A program made the position numbers and the translations under genes. Positions 50,217 through 58,616 of a stretch of DNA of 64,000 nucleotides are shown piece by piece. The notes below the pieces were generated by a model, which saw only the letters and a program-made list of their open reading frames with translations, made no database searches and was not told where the DNA came from. The first letter of the stretch is position 1, and each line of letters begins with the position of its first letter. Source of the stretch: Streptomyces ambofaciens ATCC 23877 (GTDB lineage: Bacteria > Actinomycetota > Actinomycetes > Streptomycetales > Streptomycetaceae); contig NZ_CP012382.1 of assembly GCF_001267885.1 (NCBI RefSeq), forward strand, positions 558,001-622,000. The letters run 5' to 3'.

Positions 50217-50244
50217 CCAAATCGATTTGGCCAAATCGATTTGG
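50217..50244. promoter_or_regulatory. Tandem LacI-type operator
   Basis: CCAAATCGATTTGG occurs twice without spacer (50217-50230 and 50231-50244). Each copy is a perfect palindrome with the central CG of LacI/GalR-family operators. It sits upstream of the NCS2 operon start (50150) and downstream-facing of the divergent ATPase gene (50376). AT content is much higher than the surroundings, which makes chance occurrence unlikely. Confidence 0.8.
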
Positions 50245-50375
50245 CCGCAAGTATGTGAGGCGCTCGCCCCGGCGTCAAGGGCGGCCGTTCCGGGAGATTT
50301 CCGTCCCGGTCCGTGGACGTCACCGCTTCAATCCGCGCACCGGGGGTAATCGCGACGCAGTGAACTCGAGCCGGG

Positions 50376-50810
50376 ATGGGGACCGCCGTGGATGAATCGT
50401 CGCTACGGGCAGTGGGGTGGGCGCGTTCGCTGCCGATGCAGACCGGCCCGAAGACGGCCCGTGACTGGGCGCGCAGGCACCTGGACACCCTCGACTGGAC
50501 GGCCGGCGCCCCCGAGACGGTGGACGCCGTGCTGCTCACGGTGTCCGAACTGGTCACCAACGCGCATGTGCACGCCCAATCGCACGCTCAGTTGGTAATG
50601 ACCTGGGACGGCCGCTGCCTGCACGTGGCCGTCCACGACGCCTCCAGCACGCTGCCACGAGCACGGCCCCCGAGCGAGGAACGCCTAGGTGGGCGGGGGA
50701 TGTTCCTCGTCGACGCCTTGGCCGACAGCTGGGAGACCCGTCCCTGCCCCGACGGCAAGACGGTCATCGCCTGCTTCCGTCCGCCGTCGGTGGCCGCGGA
50801 CGCCCACTGA
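50376..50810 (+). CDS. RsbW-like ATP-binding anti-sigma kinase
   Basis: The protein has 144 residues from ATG 50376 (GTG 50388 possible). HATPase_c motifs: VDAVLLTVSELVTNAHVHAQS (N-box), VHDASS, and GGRGMFLVDALADSW (G-box). This single-domain layout is typical of the many Streptomyces serine-protein-kinase-like regulators that bind sigma factors or STAS proteins. Divergent from the NCS2 operon. Its 3' end overlaps the convergent DUF2809 gene by 47 bp. Confidence 0.87.
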   Translation: MGTAVDESSLRAVGWARSLPMQTGPKTARDWARRHLDTLDWTAGAPETVDAVLLTVSELVTNAHVHAQSHAQLVMTWDGRCLHVAVHDASSTLPRARPPSEERLGGRGMFLVDALADSWETRPCPDGKTVIACFRPPSVAADAH

Positions 50811-51267
50811 CACCGGTTCCGCGGAGCCGGCGGCGCGAACCCGGCCTGCGCGCACCGGCACCGCGGCGCAGCAGGTGTCCGAGCGACCAGCCGGCCGCCG
50901 CGCCGACCGCGTACCAGAACAGGTCCGGTGCGTTGAAGGTGGAACCCAGGACCAGGCGGGCCGCTGTGCTCCGCAGGGACAGCTCGGCCGGGACGTCACT
51001 CAGCTGGAGGAACTCGACGCCCCAGCTCAGGGCCAGGGCCACGGCGGCGCCTTTCAGCGGCGTGATGCCCGGAGCCACCAGGACGACGAGGGCGAACAGC
51101 AGCAGGGTGTACAGGGCGTCCCCGCCGTACTTGGCCACTCCCCCGTCCGCCACGGCCCTGAGTCCCAGTCCGGCGCCGACGACCGACAAGGCGGCCACCG
51201 CGGCCACCGCACGCGTGCGCGGCGAAGCGCCGTCGGCGCACAAGCGGGTTCGGGAAGGGGAGGCCAT
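50764..51267 (-). CDS. DUF2809 family membrane protein
   Basis: The protein has 167 residues from ATG 51267. After a short basic start, four membrane segments follow: VAAVAALSVVGAGLGLRAV, ALYTLLLFALVVLVAPGI, GAAVALALSWGVEFLQLSD and NAPDLFWYAVGAAAGWSL. The KYGGDALYT and RLVLGSTFNAPDLFWYAVG signatures identify DUF2809. Function unknown. The C-terminal Arg-rich tail is encoded in DNA that overlaps the end of the ATPase gene. Confidence 0.87.
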   Translation of the reverse strand: MASPSRTRLCADGASPRTRAVAAVAALSVVGAGLGLRAVADGGVAKYGGDALYTLLLFALVVLVAPGITPLKGAAVALALSWGVEFLQLSDVPAELSLRSTAARLVLGSTFNAPDLFWYAVGAAAGWSLGHLLRRGAGARRPGSRRRLRGTGVSGRPRPPTADGSRR

Positions 51268-51445
51268 GCGGTCATTCTGCTGTACGCCCTCGTCCGGGCC
51301 GTCCTCGGTGGCCGGCAGGCAGGTGTCCGCATCGGGTGTGCTGCGCCCAAAAGGGTGGCCGGAGGCCGTGTCGAGCGGCGGCCGTGGGACCGGTTGGCCA
51401 TCCTGGGCCGGTACCGGCGCCCATCCCCACCCTAGGAGCACGGCC

Positions 51446-51661
51446 ATGCCCACGGACTCTGTCGGACGCTTCCTGGCGGCTCTGGACCCGGACCACCGGG
51501 AAGCCGTCCGCGCCACGTCACGCGAGGAGCAGGAACGGCTGGCCAAGGAGTGGGAACGGGAGCTCGAGGCGGACACGGACCTCGACACCCTCGACGAGTT
51601 GTCCCCGTCGGCGGCGGAGGGCGAGGCGGCCCGACGGGTCATGGGGACGGAAGGCGACTAG
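51446..51661 (+). CDS. Small acidic hypothetical protein
   Basis: The protein has 71 residues from ATG 51446, preceded by TAGGAG. It is strongly acidic and helical (FLAALDPDHREAVRATSREEQERLAKEWERELEADTDLDTL). No family recognised; codon bias is strong. It is divergent from the DUF2809 gene. Confidence 0.68.
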   Translation: MPTDSVGRFLAALDPDHREAVRATSREEQERLAKEWERELEADTDLDTLDELSPSAAEGEAARRVMGTEGD

Positions 51662-51777
51662 GTTCTGTCGGCAGATGCGCCCCGGATCACGGGGTCGTCA
51701 CCTGCGAGCCGGATCTTGCGGGGTCCGTCTCGGGCACTACGCCACGTCCGCCGCTACGTGACGTCCGCCGGGCGGCT

Positions 51778-52977
51778 TCAGGCAGCGGCCTGTTCCACCG
51801 CGGCCCGCCCACGCACCACGCGCCGTCCGCGCGCCAGCACGGTGGCTCCCGGGTTGCCCACGTTCCAGGCCGCGCCCTTGCAGATGAGCTCCTTGTAGCG
51901 CGCCGCCATCCGGCCTGTCAGGACCCGCTCCACCGAGGTGTCGTCAGCGGTCACGAACTGGATCAGGCCGTCACCGCGCCCCAGCGAGATGCACTGGTTG
52001 AAGTAGCGCAGCGGCACCTTGGGCTGCTTGCGACCGGTCAGCTCCGACACGATCGCGTCCGCGGCCTGCCAGGCCATCGGGGTGCCGGTGGCGCAGGACA
52101 TCCGCAGCGGCTTGTCGTTGGCGCCCATCGCGTAGCCCGCGTCGCCGACCGCGTACACGTCCGGGTGCGAGACCGAGCGCATCATCGCGTCGACCACGAT
52201 CTGGCCGCCCTCGGTGACCTGAAGACCGCTGGCCTCAGCGATCGGGTGGGTGGCGAAGCCGGTGGTCCACACGGTCACGTCGGCCGCGATCGCCTCACCG
52301 TCCGCGGTCTTCACCTGGTCCGCCTCGACGCCGGCGATGACGGTGTGCTCGTACGCGGTGACGCCGAGCCGGCCGAAGACCTTGCGCAGGTGCGCGGCGC
52401 CCTTGCGGCTCAGCCAGTCACCCAGCTCACCGCGGGCGGCGAGGGCGACGTCGAGGTCGGGGCGGGTCTCGGCGATCTCGGTCACGGCCTCGACGCCGGT
52501 GAGCCCGCCGCCGACGACCAGGACCTTCCGGCCGGGCGCGAGCGATGCGAGCCGCGCCCGCAGCCGCAGCGCACCGGTCCGGCTCGCCACCTCGTGGGCG
52601 TGCTCGACGGCGCCCTGCACGCCGTGGTCGTTCCAGCGGCTGCCGAGCGCGTAGACGAGCGTGTCGTACCCGAGCTCCTCCTCGCCCGCCGTACCGGTGA
52701 CGGTCACGGCCTTGCGGTCCACGTCCACCCGGGTCACCCTCGCGATCTTCAGTTCCACGCCGGAGCCGGCGAAGATCGCGTCGAAGGGGCGGTGCTTGAG
52801 GTCCTGGCCGACGGCCAGTTGGTGGTTGCGGACTCGCTCGACGAAGTCCGGCTGGTCGTTGACGAGGGTGAGAGCGACATCCTCGCGGTGCAGCCGCTTG
52901 ACGAGGCGGCCTGCTGCGGCCGCTCCGGCGTAGCCGGCGCCGAGAACGACGATGCGGTGCTTGCGGATACCGGTCAT
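51778..52977 (-). CDS. NAD(P)/FAD-dependent oxidoreductase, NDH-2-like
   Basis: The protein has 399 residues from ATG 52977. The FAD-binding motif is IVVLGAGYAGAAAAGRL (about 9-25), the NAD(P)-binding motif is KVLVVGGGLTGVEAVTEIAE (about 155-175), and the second FAD contact is PDVYAVGDAGYAMG. It resembles type II NADH dehydrogenases but lacks an obvious membrane tail. It lies next to an ECF41-type sigma factor, whose partners are usually oxidoreductases of this sort. A palindromic site lies upstream at 53083-53096. Confidence 0.9.
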   Translation of the reverse strand: MTGIRKHRIVVLGAGYAGAAAAGRLVKRLHREDVALTLVNDQPDFVERVRNHQLAVGQDLKHRPFDAIFAGSGVELKIARVTRVDVDRKAVTVTGTAGEEELGYDTLVYALGSRWNDHGVQGAVEHAHEVASRTGALRLRARLASLAPGRKVLVVGGGLTGVEAVTEIAETRPDLDVALAARGELGDWLSRKGAAHLRKVFGRLGVTAYEHTVIAGVEADQVKTADGEAIAADVTVWTTGFATHPIAEASGLQVTEGGQIVVDAMMRSVSHPDVYAVGDAGYAMGANDKPLRMSCATGTPMAWQAADAIVSELTGRKQPKVPLRYFNQCISLGRGDGLIQFVTADDTSVERVLTGRMAARYKELICKGAAWNVGNPGATVLARGRRVVRGRAAVEQAAA

Positions 52978-53082
52978 TTTCCTGCCCCTGTCTGTCAGTC
53001 CCCGAGCTCTCGGATCGGGGCCCCTCTTCGCGGTTACGCCCCTTGAACCGGGCAGCCCCCGGATTCCTGACAGACAGAGACG

Positions 53083-53096
53083 GTGACCTACGTCAC
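53083..53096. promoter_or_regulatory. CRP-like palindrome upstream of flavoprotein gene
   Basis: GTGAC-CTAC-GTCAC is a perfect inverted repeat about 106 bp upstream of the leftward start at 52977 and just past the sigma gene stop. On the leftward strand it reads TGTGA-N6-TCACC, close to a CRP/FNR-family site. Confidence 0.4.
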
Positions 53097-53112
53097 ACCT
53101 TTTCGGGTACGG

Positions 53113-54069
53113 TCACCAGGCCTCCAGGACCAGCGGTTCCCCGTGCTCCGACGCGGCCCAGGCCTCCGTGACCCGCTCCAGCTTGTCCGGGTTGACCTGG
53201 CTGCGGACGGCGACGATGCCTTCCTCGGTGCGCTCCAGGCACATGACCCCGAAGACCCGCCCCTCGACCACGATGACGAGGGCCGGGGAGCCGTTGGCCG
53301 TGGTGGCGTAGGCCTGTGGTGCGCCGCCGAGCATGCGGCGCTTGCTGTCGGCGGGCCTGAACATCCCGCGCAGGAAGGTGGCCACGGCCAGGGCACCCTC
53401 GAACGGCGTGGCCTTCGCCGGGACCTTCCCGCCGCCGTCACCGATCGCGATGGCGTCGGAGGTCAGAAGCTTCACGAGCGGCTCGGTCCGCCCGCTGGTC
53501 GCGGCCGCGAGGAACTCCTCGACGATCCGCTTCGCCGCCGCCTTGTCGATCTCGGTGCGCACCTTGCCGGCCTTCTCCTCCGCGAGGCGCCTCTTCGCCC
53601 GGCTGAACGTCTGCTGGCTGGCGGCCTCGCTGATCTCGAGGATCTCGGCGATCTCCCGGTGCGCGTACGCGAAGGCCTCCTTGAGCACGTACACCGCGCG
53701 CTCGTTGGGGGAAAGCCGCTCCATGAGCGTGAGGACGGCGTACGAGACCGACTCGCGCTGCTCGGCCGTGTCCGCCGGGCCGAGCATCCGATCGCCTTCG
53801 AGCAGCGGCTCGGGCAGCCACTGGCCGACGTAGGTCTCGCGCCGGGCGCGGGCCGAGGTCAGCTGGTTGAGGCAGAGGTTGGTGAGCACCTTGGTCAGCC
53901 AGGCCTCGGGAACCTCGATCCGCTCGACATCGGCCGCCTGCCAGCGCAGATACGTCTCCTGCACGAGGTCCTCGGCCTCGCCTGCGGAGCCGAGCATGCG
54001 GTAGGCGATGGCTTCGAGGCGCGGGCGCGCGGCCTCGAAGCGGTCCACATCGGTCATCGTCAGCGGCAT
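53113..54069 (-). CDS. ECF41/SigJ-type sigma factor with SnoaL-like C-terminus
   Basis: The protein has 318 residues from ATG 54069 (MTDVDRF at 54057 is an alternative). Region 2: FEAARPRLEAIAYRMLGSAGEAEDLVQETYLRWQ. Region 4: SPNERAVYVLKEAFAYAHREIAEIL and SEAASQQTFSRAKRRL. The last 115 residues form a SnoaL-like domain (EFLAAATSGRTEPLVKLLTSDAIAIGDGGG), the regulatory extension of ECF41 sigma factors. Such factors often control a flavin- or NAD-dependent enzyme next door, here the gene at 51778. Confidence 0.93.
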   Translation of the reverse strand: MPLTMTDVDRFEAARPRLEAIAYRMLGSAGEAEDLVQETYLRWQAADVERIEVPEAWLTKVLTNLCLNQLTSARARRETYVGQWLPEPLLEGDRMLGPADTAEQRESVSYAVLTLMERLSPNERAVYVLKEAFAYAHREIAEILEISEAASQQTFSRAKRRLAEEKAGKVRTEIDKAAAKRIVEEFLAAATSGRTEPLVKLLTSDAIAIGDGGGKVPAKATPFEGALAVATFLRGMFRPADSKRRMLGGAPQAYATTANGSPALVIVVEGRVFGVMCLERTEEGIVAVRSQVNPDKLERVTEAWAASEHGEPLVLEAW

Positions 54070-54169
54070 GGCACCGATCCTAACGACGGGGCTGGACACG
54101 GGCCTGGGCGCAGGTGCTTGCGCGGGCTGGGCGGTTTCGTTTGCTGACAGCTCCCGCGGCTTCCGTCCC

Positions 54170-54314
54170 TGCCTGCGAAAAACGCGGCATCGCGCACACC
54201 ATCCCCGAGAAGACCGACCAGCGACGGCACCGGCTGAGGCGCGGTGGCCACGGCGGCCGACCGCCAAGGTACGAACGGGAGACCTACCGGCGGCGCAACC
54301 TGATCGAGCGCTGA
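54170..54314 (+). pseudogene. IS5-like transposase remnant
   Basis: The frame ending at 54314 reads CEKRGIAHTIPEKTDQRRHR then GGRPPRYERETYRRRNLIER, matching the C-terminal half of IS5-family (DUF4096-type) transposases, where GRPxxxxxxxYxxRxxxERC is conserved. It ends exactly at R of the ERC motif with a stop. It explains most of the 374-bp gap between the sigma factor and MASE1 genes. Confidence 0.65.
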
Positions 54315-54443
54315 CCGGACGCCACCGCCGCGACCGGCAGTGACCCGCCGAGCGGGAACCGGCGTCATCACCGGAGGCCGTACGCCCTGTGGGCGCGGCC
54401 GAGCCGGCCACGCGGGCGGTTCTCCGCGAGCGCGCCGCCGCGC

Positions 54444-55433
54444 TCACCGGGCGTCCCGGCCGGCCGCCCCCGTGGTGCCGGAGCCACCGGCGTTGAGGTG
54501 CTGCAACGCCTCGACCAGCTCGTGACAGGCCCGCTCGACCGACCGTCTGGTGTTGAGCTGTTCGCTGATGACGGAGGAGAGCAGGAGCGCGGTCAGCCCC
54601 AGGGTCCCGTTGAACGCCTGGAGTTTCATCATGGTCTCGACATCGGTGAGTCCACCGAAGGAGCCGGTCTCCTGTCTGGCCGCGACGGTGGCCACCACGG
54701 AGGCGAAGAGGGCGCACGGCATGCCTCCCGCCAGCTGGAACCGCAAGGCGGCCCAGACGAGGAGCGGGTACACGAGGAACAGGGCACTGACCGAGCTGTA
54801 CGTGACCATCGGGACCAGTACGCACACGACGAGGGCGAGCCCCACCGCCTCGGCCCACCGGCCGGACGGGGGCGGCCGGCGGGCCCGGTGCAGCAGGAGC
54901 AGCAGGGGGGTGACGAGGACGACGCCCATGGCGTCTCCCACCCACCACGCCAGCCAGACGAGCCAGAAGTCGTCGGGAGCGAGTTTGTCCGTGAGGAGGA
55001 GGACACCGGCGCCGGTTCCCGAGCTGATCAGCATGGCCGTCAGCGCTCCCAGGAACACGAGTGCGAGGCCGTCGCGCAGGCGGCTCAGACTCACGCGGAA
55101 CCCGACCGCGCGCAGCATGAGGAAGGCACACACGGGGGCGACGGTGTTGCCGAGCACGATCCCGGCGGCCGACAGTCCGGGAGTCGACAGCGACGCGACG
55201 ACCAGCAGGGCGCCGACGGCGATGCCCGGCACGCACCGGAACCCGAAGAGCAGCAGACAGGTCACCGCGACGCCGGTGGGTGGCCAGATGGGGGTGACGA
55301 CCGCTCCGTCCGCGACCAACTGCTGCGAGAGCCCCAGTCGCCCCGCCGCGTAGTAGCAGACGGCGACGAGCAGCGTCTCGCAGGCGAGGACGGCCGGTCG
55401 CGGCCAAGCATGGATACCCACCACAGCAGCCAT
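54444..55433 (-). CDS. MASE1-domain membrane sensor protein
   Basis: The protein has 329 residues. Eight or so membrane helices carry MASE1 features: GRLGLSQQLVADGAVVTPIWPPTGVAVTCLLLFG, VLGNTVAPVCAFLMLRA, WLVWLAWWVGDAMGVVLVTPLLLLL. After about residue 275 a short cytoplasmic coiled segment (SVISEQLNTRRSVERACHELVEALQHL) ends the protein; no output domain follows. MASE1 is normally fused to signalling enzymes. Here a SpoIIE phosphatase gene lies 50 bp upstream in the same operon, probably the split output. Confidence 0.87.
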   Translation of the reverse strand: MAAVVGIHAWPRPAVLACETLLVAVCYYAAGRLGLSQQLVADGAVVTPIWPPTGVAVTCLLLFGFRCVPGIAVGALLVVASLSTPGLSAAGIVLGNTVAPVCAFLMLRAVGFRVSLSRLRDGLALVFLGALTAMLISSGTGAGVLLLTDKLAPDDFWLVWLAWWVGDAMGVVLVTPLLLLLHRARRPPPSGRWAEAVGLALVVCVLVPMVTYSSVSALFLVYPLLVWAALRFQLAGGMPCALFASVVATVAARQETGSFGGLTDVETMMKLQAFNGTLGLTALLLSSVISEQLNTRRSVERACHELVEALQHLNAGGSGTTGAAGRDAR

Positions 55434-55483
55434 CAGACACCGAGGCGCCCGGGTCAGCGATCCGAGACGTGTCCCGTCCCGCC

Positions 55484-56314
55484 CTACGGCGTAACAGCCC
55501 GCCCGTCGTGGCCGACGACGAGCACGGCGGCGTCGTCCTCGTGGCCCACCAGCTCGGCGTTCTTCAGTACGGCCGCCGCGAGCGAGTGCGCCTCCATCCC
55601 CGCGACGGCAGCGATGCCCGCGAGCCGCACCACCCTCGCGAGTCCCTCGTCGACGCTCAGGGAGGGGCCCTCCACCACTCCGTCGGTGAGCAGGACGAAG
55701 ACGCCGCCCGTGTCGAGCTGGTACCGGGTCACGGGGTATTCGGTTCCGCCCAGAACGCCGAGCGGCGGTCCTCCCTCGTCCTCGGACACCTCGGCCTTGC
55801 CGTCCGCCGTGGCCCAGACGCAGGGAATGTGCCCGGCCCGCGCGCTCTCCAGAACGCCGGTGGCCGGGTCGAAGCGCATGAACGTGCAGGTGGCGAAGAG
55901 GTCCTTGTTCAGGGAGAGGAGCAGGTCGTTCGTGCGGGCGAGCAGGTCGCCCGGTTCACCGGTGACGGAGGCGAGCGCCCGCAGTCCGACGCGGACCTGC
56001 CCCATGAAGGCCGCCGCGTCGATGGCGTGGCCCTGGACGTCTCCGACGGAGAGCCCGATCCGGCCGTCGGGGAGCACGAAGGCGTCGTACCAGTCGCCGC
56101 CCACGTTGAGTCCGGCGTACGCGGGTGAGTAGCAGGCGGCGAGGTGGATGCCGGGCACGACGGGCAGGTCCGCGGGAAGCATGTCGCGCTGCAGTGCGAT
56201 CGCCAGTTCCATCTGGGACCGCCGCAGCTCGGCGAGCTCCCGCGTCCGGGTGGTCAGCGACGCCAGCCTGGCCAGCAGCTCTTCACCGTCAGGTGCGGGA
56301 CGTCTTCGGAACAT
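55484..56314 (-). CDS. SpoIIE-type PP2C phosphatase
   Basis: The protein has 276 residues from ATG 56314. A short coiled-coil (LLARLASLTTRTRELAELRRSQMELAIALQRDML) leads into the phosphatase: VGGDWYDAFVLPDGR, LSVGDVQGHAIDAAAFMGQV, ARAGHIPCVW, LLTDGVVEGPS and HEDDAAVLVV provide the metal-binding acidic residues. It lacks a sensor of its own. First gene of a two-gene operon with the MASE1 protein, which probably senses for it. Confidence 0.92.
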   Translation of the reverse strand: MFRRRPAPDGEELLARLASLTTRTRELAELRRSQMELAIALQRDMLPADLPVVPGIHLAACYSPAYAGLNVGGDWYDAFVLPDGRIGLSVGDVQGHAIDAAAFMGQVRVGLRALASVTGEPGDLLARTNDLLLSLNKDLFATCTFMRFDPATGVLESARAGHIPCVWATADGKAEVSEDEGGPPLGVLGGTEYPVTRYQLDTGGVFVLLTDGVVEGPSLSVDEGLARVVRLAGIAAVAGMEAHSLAAAVLKNAELVGHEDDAAVLVVGHDGRAVTP

Positions 56315-56504
56315 CCGCCACTCCCGAGCCGGACCGCCTCCGTAGGGGCAACCACCGCGCGGTCCGACCAGTGCAAGTCTCTCATTCACCCCCGGAAGGG
56401 GCATGCCGAGCCCGGCCGGGTGGCCGCGGCGGACGAGGGCGGCCTCCGGTCGGGCACGGCTCTCGTACCCCCGCCCCGGCGTTCTGGCGTGGAGCCCGCT
56501 CTCC

Positions 56505-57074
56505 TCAGAAGGACCAGCGCGTATGGGTGTACACCCCGTCGTCCCGGCCGAATCCGTACGCCGTGGCCGGGGCGAGCGCGAAGACCATCACGTCTCCCTT
56601 CCGGACGAGGTCCCCCATCCCGTGGAAGGTGCCCTCGGGCGCGGTGATGTGCGGCCCGTACTTGGTCTCGTGCGCCTCGATCACCCGTTCCAGCACCGCC
56701 GGATCGGTCACCTGCGCCGCCGTGCCCTCGATGACGAGGTCGAGCCCTTCGGTGAGCGAGTTCCTTCCGGTGGTCAGCGCACAGTGCCCGTCATGAGCGA
56801 GATTGCGCGCCTTCTGCTCCCCGGGACCGGTCGAGAAGTACAGCACCCCTTGGCACCAGGCGGCGATCACGGGCGTGACGTGCAGCCGACCGTCGGGCCG
56901 CACGGTGGACGCCCAGAAGATCTCGGCCTCGTCCAGTTGCCGCAGGGCCTCGGTCCACTGCGTGACGGTGACGTCCTCGGCCCCTGGCCGCGGGTTCTGC
57001 GCGGAACTGTAGCGGGCGTCGAGTTCGGCCGTGGGTCGCGTCGTGGGTCGCGTCGCGGATGGCTGTGTGGGCAT
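56505..57074 (-). CDS. Pyridoxamine 5'-phosphate oxidase-like FMN protein
   Basis: The protein has 189 residues from ATG 57074. Split-barrel FMN-binding features: EIFWASTVRPDGRLHVTPVIAAW, GVLYFSTGPGEQKARNLAHDGHCALTTG, LDLVIEGTAAQVTDPAVLERVIEAHE. Such proteins include F420- or FMN-dependent reductases and heme-utilisation proteins; substrate unknown. Divergent from the iron-regulated siderophore-interacting gene, so the shared intergenic iron box may affect both. Confidence 0.88.
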   Translation of the reverse strand: MPTQPSATRPTTRPTAELDARYSSAQNPRPGAEDVTVTQWTEALRQLDEAEIFWASTVRPDGRLHVTPVIAAWCQGVLYFSTGPGEQKARNLAHDGHCALTTGRNSLTEGLDLVIEGTAAQVTDPAVLERVIEAHETKYGPHITAPEGTFHGMGDLVRKGDVMVFALAPATAYGFGRDDGVYTHTRWSF

Positions 57075-57198
57075 GACGGACTCCTTCCTCTCCTCTTGTC
57101 GACCCGCCGACGGTCCGGAACTCATCGCTCGGTCCCGGATCCGGCGGAGCGGCGGGAGGAGGGGGGTCCGTCCAGGCGCCCTTCGAGCCGTTCTGAAG

Positions 57199-57216
57199 TT
57201 AGGCTAGCCTTGCCTT
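57199..57216 (+). promoter_or_regulatory. DmdR1/IdeR-type iron box
   Basis: TTAGGCTAGCCTTGCCTT (57199-57216) closely follows the actinobacterial iron-box consensus TTAGGTTAGSCTMACCTAA and ends 1 bp before the ATG at 57218. Repression when iron is plentiful is expected. Confidence 0.8.
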
Positions 57217-57217
57217 C

Positions 57218-58039
57218 ATGGCCAAGGTTCGCCGGCTCACGCCGCAGCACCCCCGGATGTTCCGCGCCCGCGTCGTGCGCGCCGAACGCGTCTCCCCCTC
57301 CATGCAACGCGTGACGGTCACCGGGGACAGCCTCTCCGAGTTCCCGTGGGCGGGCTACGACCACTGGTTCCGGCTGTTCTTCCCGCTCCCCCGCCAACGG
57401 CGGCTCCGCCTGCCGGAGTTCACCGGCTCGCAATGGTGGCAGCCCTACCTGGCGATACCCGAACACGAGCGGCCGCACTGCGCCAACTACTCGGTGGCGG
57501 ACTTCCGGCGGCAGTCGGCCGAGCTCGACATCGACTTCGTCGTCCACCGCGGTCCGGGAGGCGAGATCGAGGGCAGGGCCGCGATCTGGGCCTGCCACGC
57601 CGTTCCGGGAGACGCGCTCGCCCTGCTCGACCAGGGCATCCTGTTCGACTGCCCGCGCGACGCCTCCGAAGTCACCATCGTGGCCGACGAGACCGGCCTG
57701 CCCGCCACAGCGAGCATTCTCCGGTCCCTGCCCGCGGCGACCGTCGGACGGCTCATCCAGGAGGTCCCCACCCCGGGCGACCGGCGCACGCTGGACGCCC
57801 CGGCCGGCGTGGCCGTCTCCTGGGTGGTGCGCCAGGACGGCACGGCGGTCCCCGGCGCGGCCGCACTCCGCGAACTGCGACGGCTCACCTCCGCCGCCGC
57901 GACGGGCTACGCCTTCGTCGTCGGCGAGTCGGCCCTGGCCACCGAGGGCCGCAGGCACCTGCACCGTGCGGGACTGCCGAAGGACCGCATCACCTTCTCG
58001 GGTTTCTGGAAGCACGAGAAAATGCAGGCCGCCGCCTGA
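57218..58039 (+). CDS. Siderophore-interacting protein (ferric-siderophore reductase)
   Basis: The protein has 273 residues from ATG 57218. N-terminal FAD-binding_9 domain: ARVVRAERVSPSMQRVTVTGDSLSEFPWAGYDHWFRLFFP, with YSVADFRRQSAELDIDFVVH as the RxYSxR-like flavin motif (NYSVADFR). C-terminal SIP domain: ASEVTIVADETGLPATASILRSLP and ALATEGRRHLHRAGLPKDRITFSGFWKHEK. It releases iron from siderophores in the cytosol. The iron box next to the start codon supports this role. Confidence 0.93.
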   Translation: MAKVRRLTPQHPRMFRARVVRAERVSPSMQRVTVTGDSLSEFPWAGYDHWFRLFFPLPRQRRLRLPEFTGSQWWQPYLAIPEHERPHCANYSVADFRRQSAELDIDFVVHRGPGGEIEGRAAIWACHAVPGDALALLDQGILFDCPRDASEVTIVADETGLPATASILRSLPAATVGRLIQEVPTPGDRRTLDAPAGVAVSWVVRQDGTAVPGAAALRELRRLTSAAATGYAFVVGESALATEGRRHLHRAGLPKDRITFSGFWKHEKMQAAA

Positions 58040-58223
58040 CCGGCGTCCCACCGGCGGCACCGGCCCGGGTCCGGCGGTCCCGGCGGCCTCGGGACCGTCC
58101 GGTCGCCGGAATCGGGCGCCCACGTCGATCCCGCACGGCGGCACGCCGGGCCGCGCCCGCCGGCACCCTGGCCCGCCCTCCACGCTTCCTTGCTCCGGAG
58201 GGGGCCGGGAACCGCGCGGGGCG

Positions 58224-58616
58224 CTACTGCGCCTGCGTCGCGATCTGGATCAGGTTTCCGCAGGTGTCGTCGAAGACGGCGGTGGTGACGGGGCCCATCT
58301 CCAGCGGCTCCTGGGTGAAGTGGACGCCGTGGCCGCGCAGGCGCTCGAACTCCGCCCGCACGTCGCCGACCGCGAACTGGGCGAGCGGGATGCCGTCCTT
58401 GACGAGCGCGTCGCGATAGGTCCGCGCGGCCGGGTGGCCCGCGGGTTCCAGGAGGAGTTCGGTGCCTCCGGGCTCCTCGGGCGAGACGACGGTGAGCCAC
58501 CGGTCCTTCTCACCCAGCGGGACGTCGTGCTTCTTCACGAAGCCGAGGACCTCCGTGTAGAAGCGCAGGGCCTCGGCCTGGTCGTCGACGAACACGCTGG
58601 TCAGATGGATTCTCAT
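58224..58616 (-). CDS. VOC family protein (glyoxalase-like)
   Basis: The protein has 130 residues from ATG 58616, overlapping the ArsR gene stop by 4 nt. VOC fold: IHLTSVFVDDQAEALRFYTEVLGFVKKHDVPLGEKDRWLTVVSP, then LAQFAVGDVRAEFERLRGHGVHFTQEP and TTAVFDDTCGNLIQIATQ. Pattern H3/E near the ends suggests a metal site (H, E as in glyoxalases). Co-transcribed with an ArsR regulator, a common pair in Streptomyces. Confidence 0.9.
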   Translation of the reverse strand: MRIHLTSVFVDDQAEALRFYTEVLGFVKKHDVPLGEKDRWLTVVSPEEPGGTELLLEPAGHPAARTYRDALVKDGIPLAQFAVGDVRAEFERLRGHGVHFTQEPLEMGPVTTAVFDDTCGNLIQIATQAQ

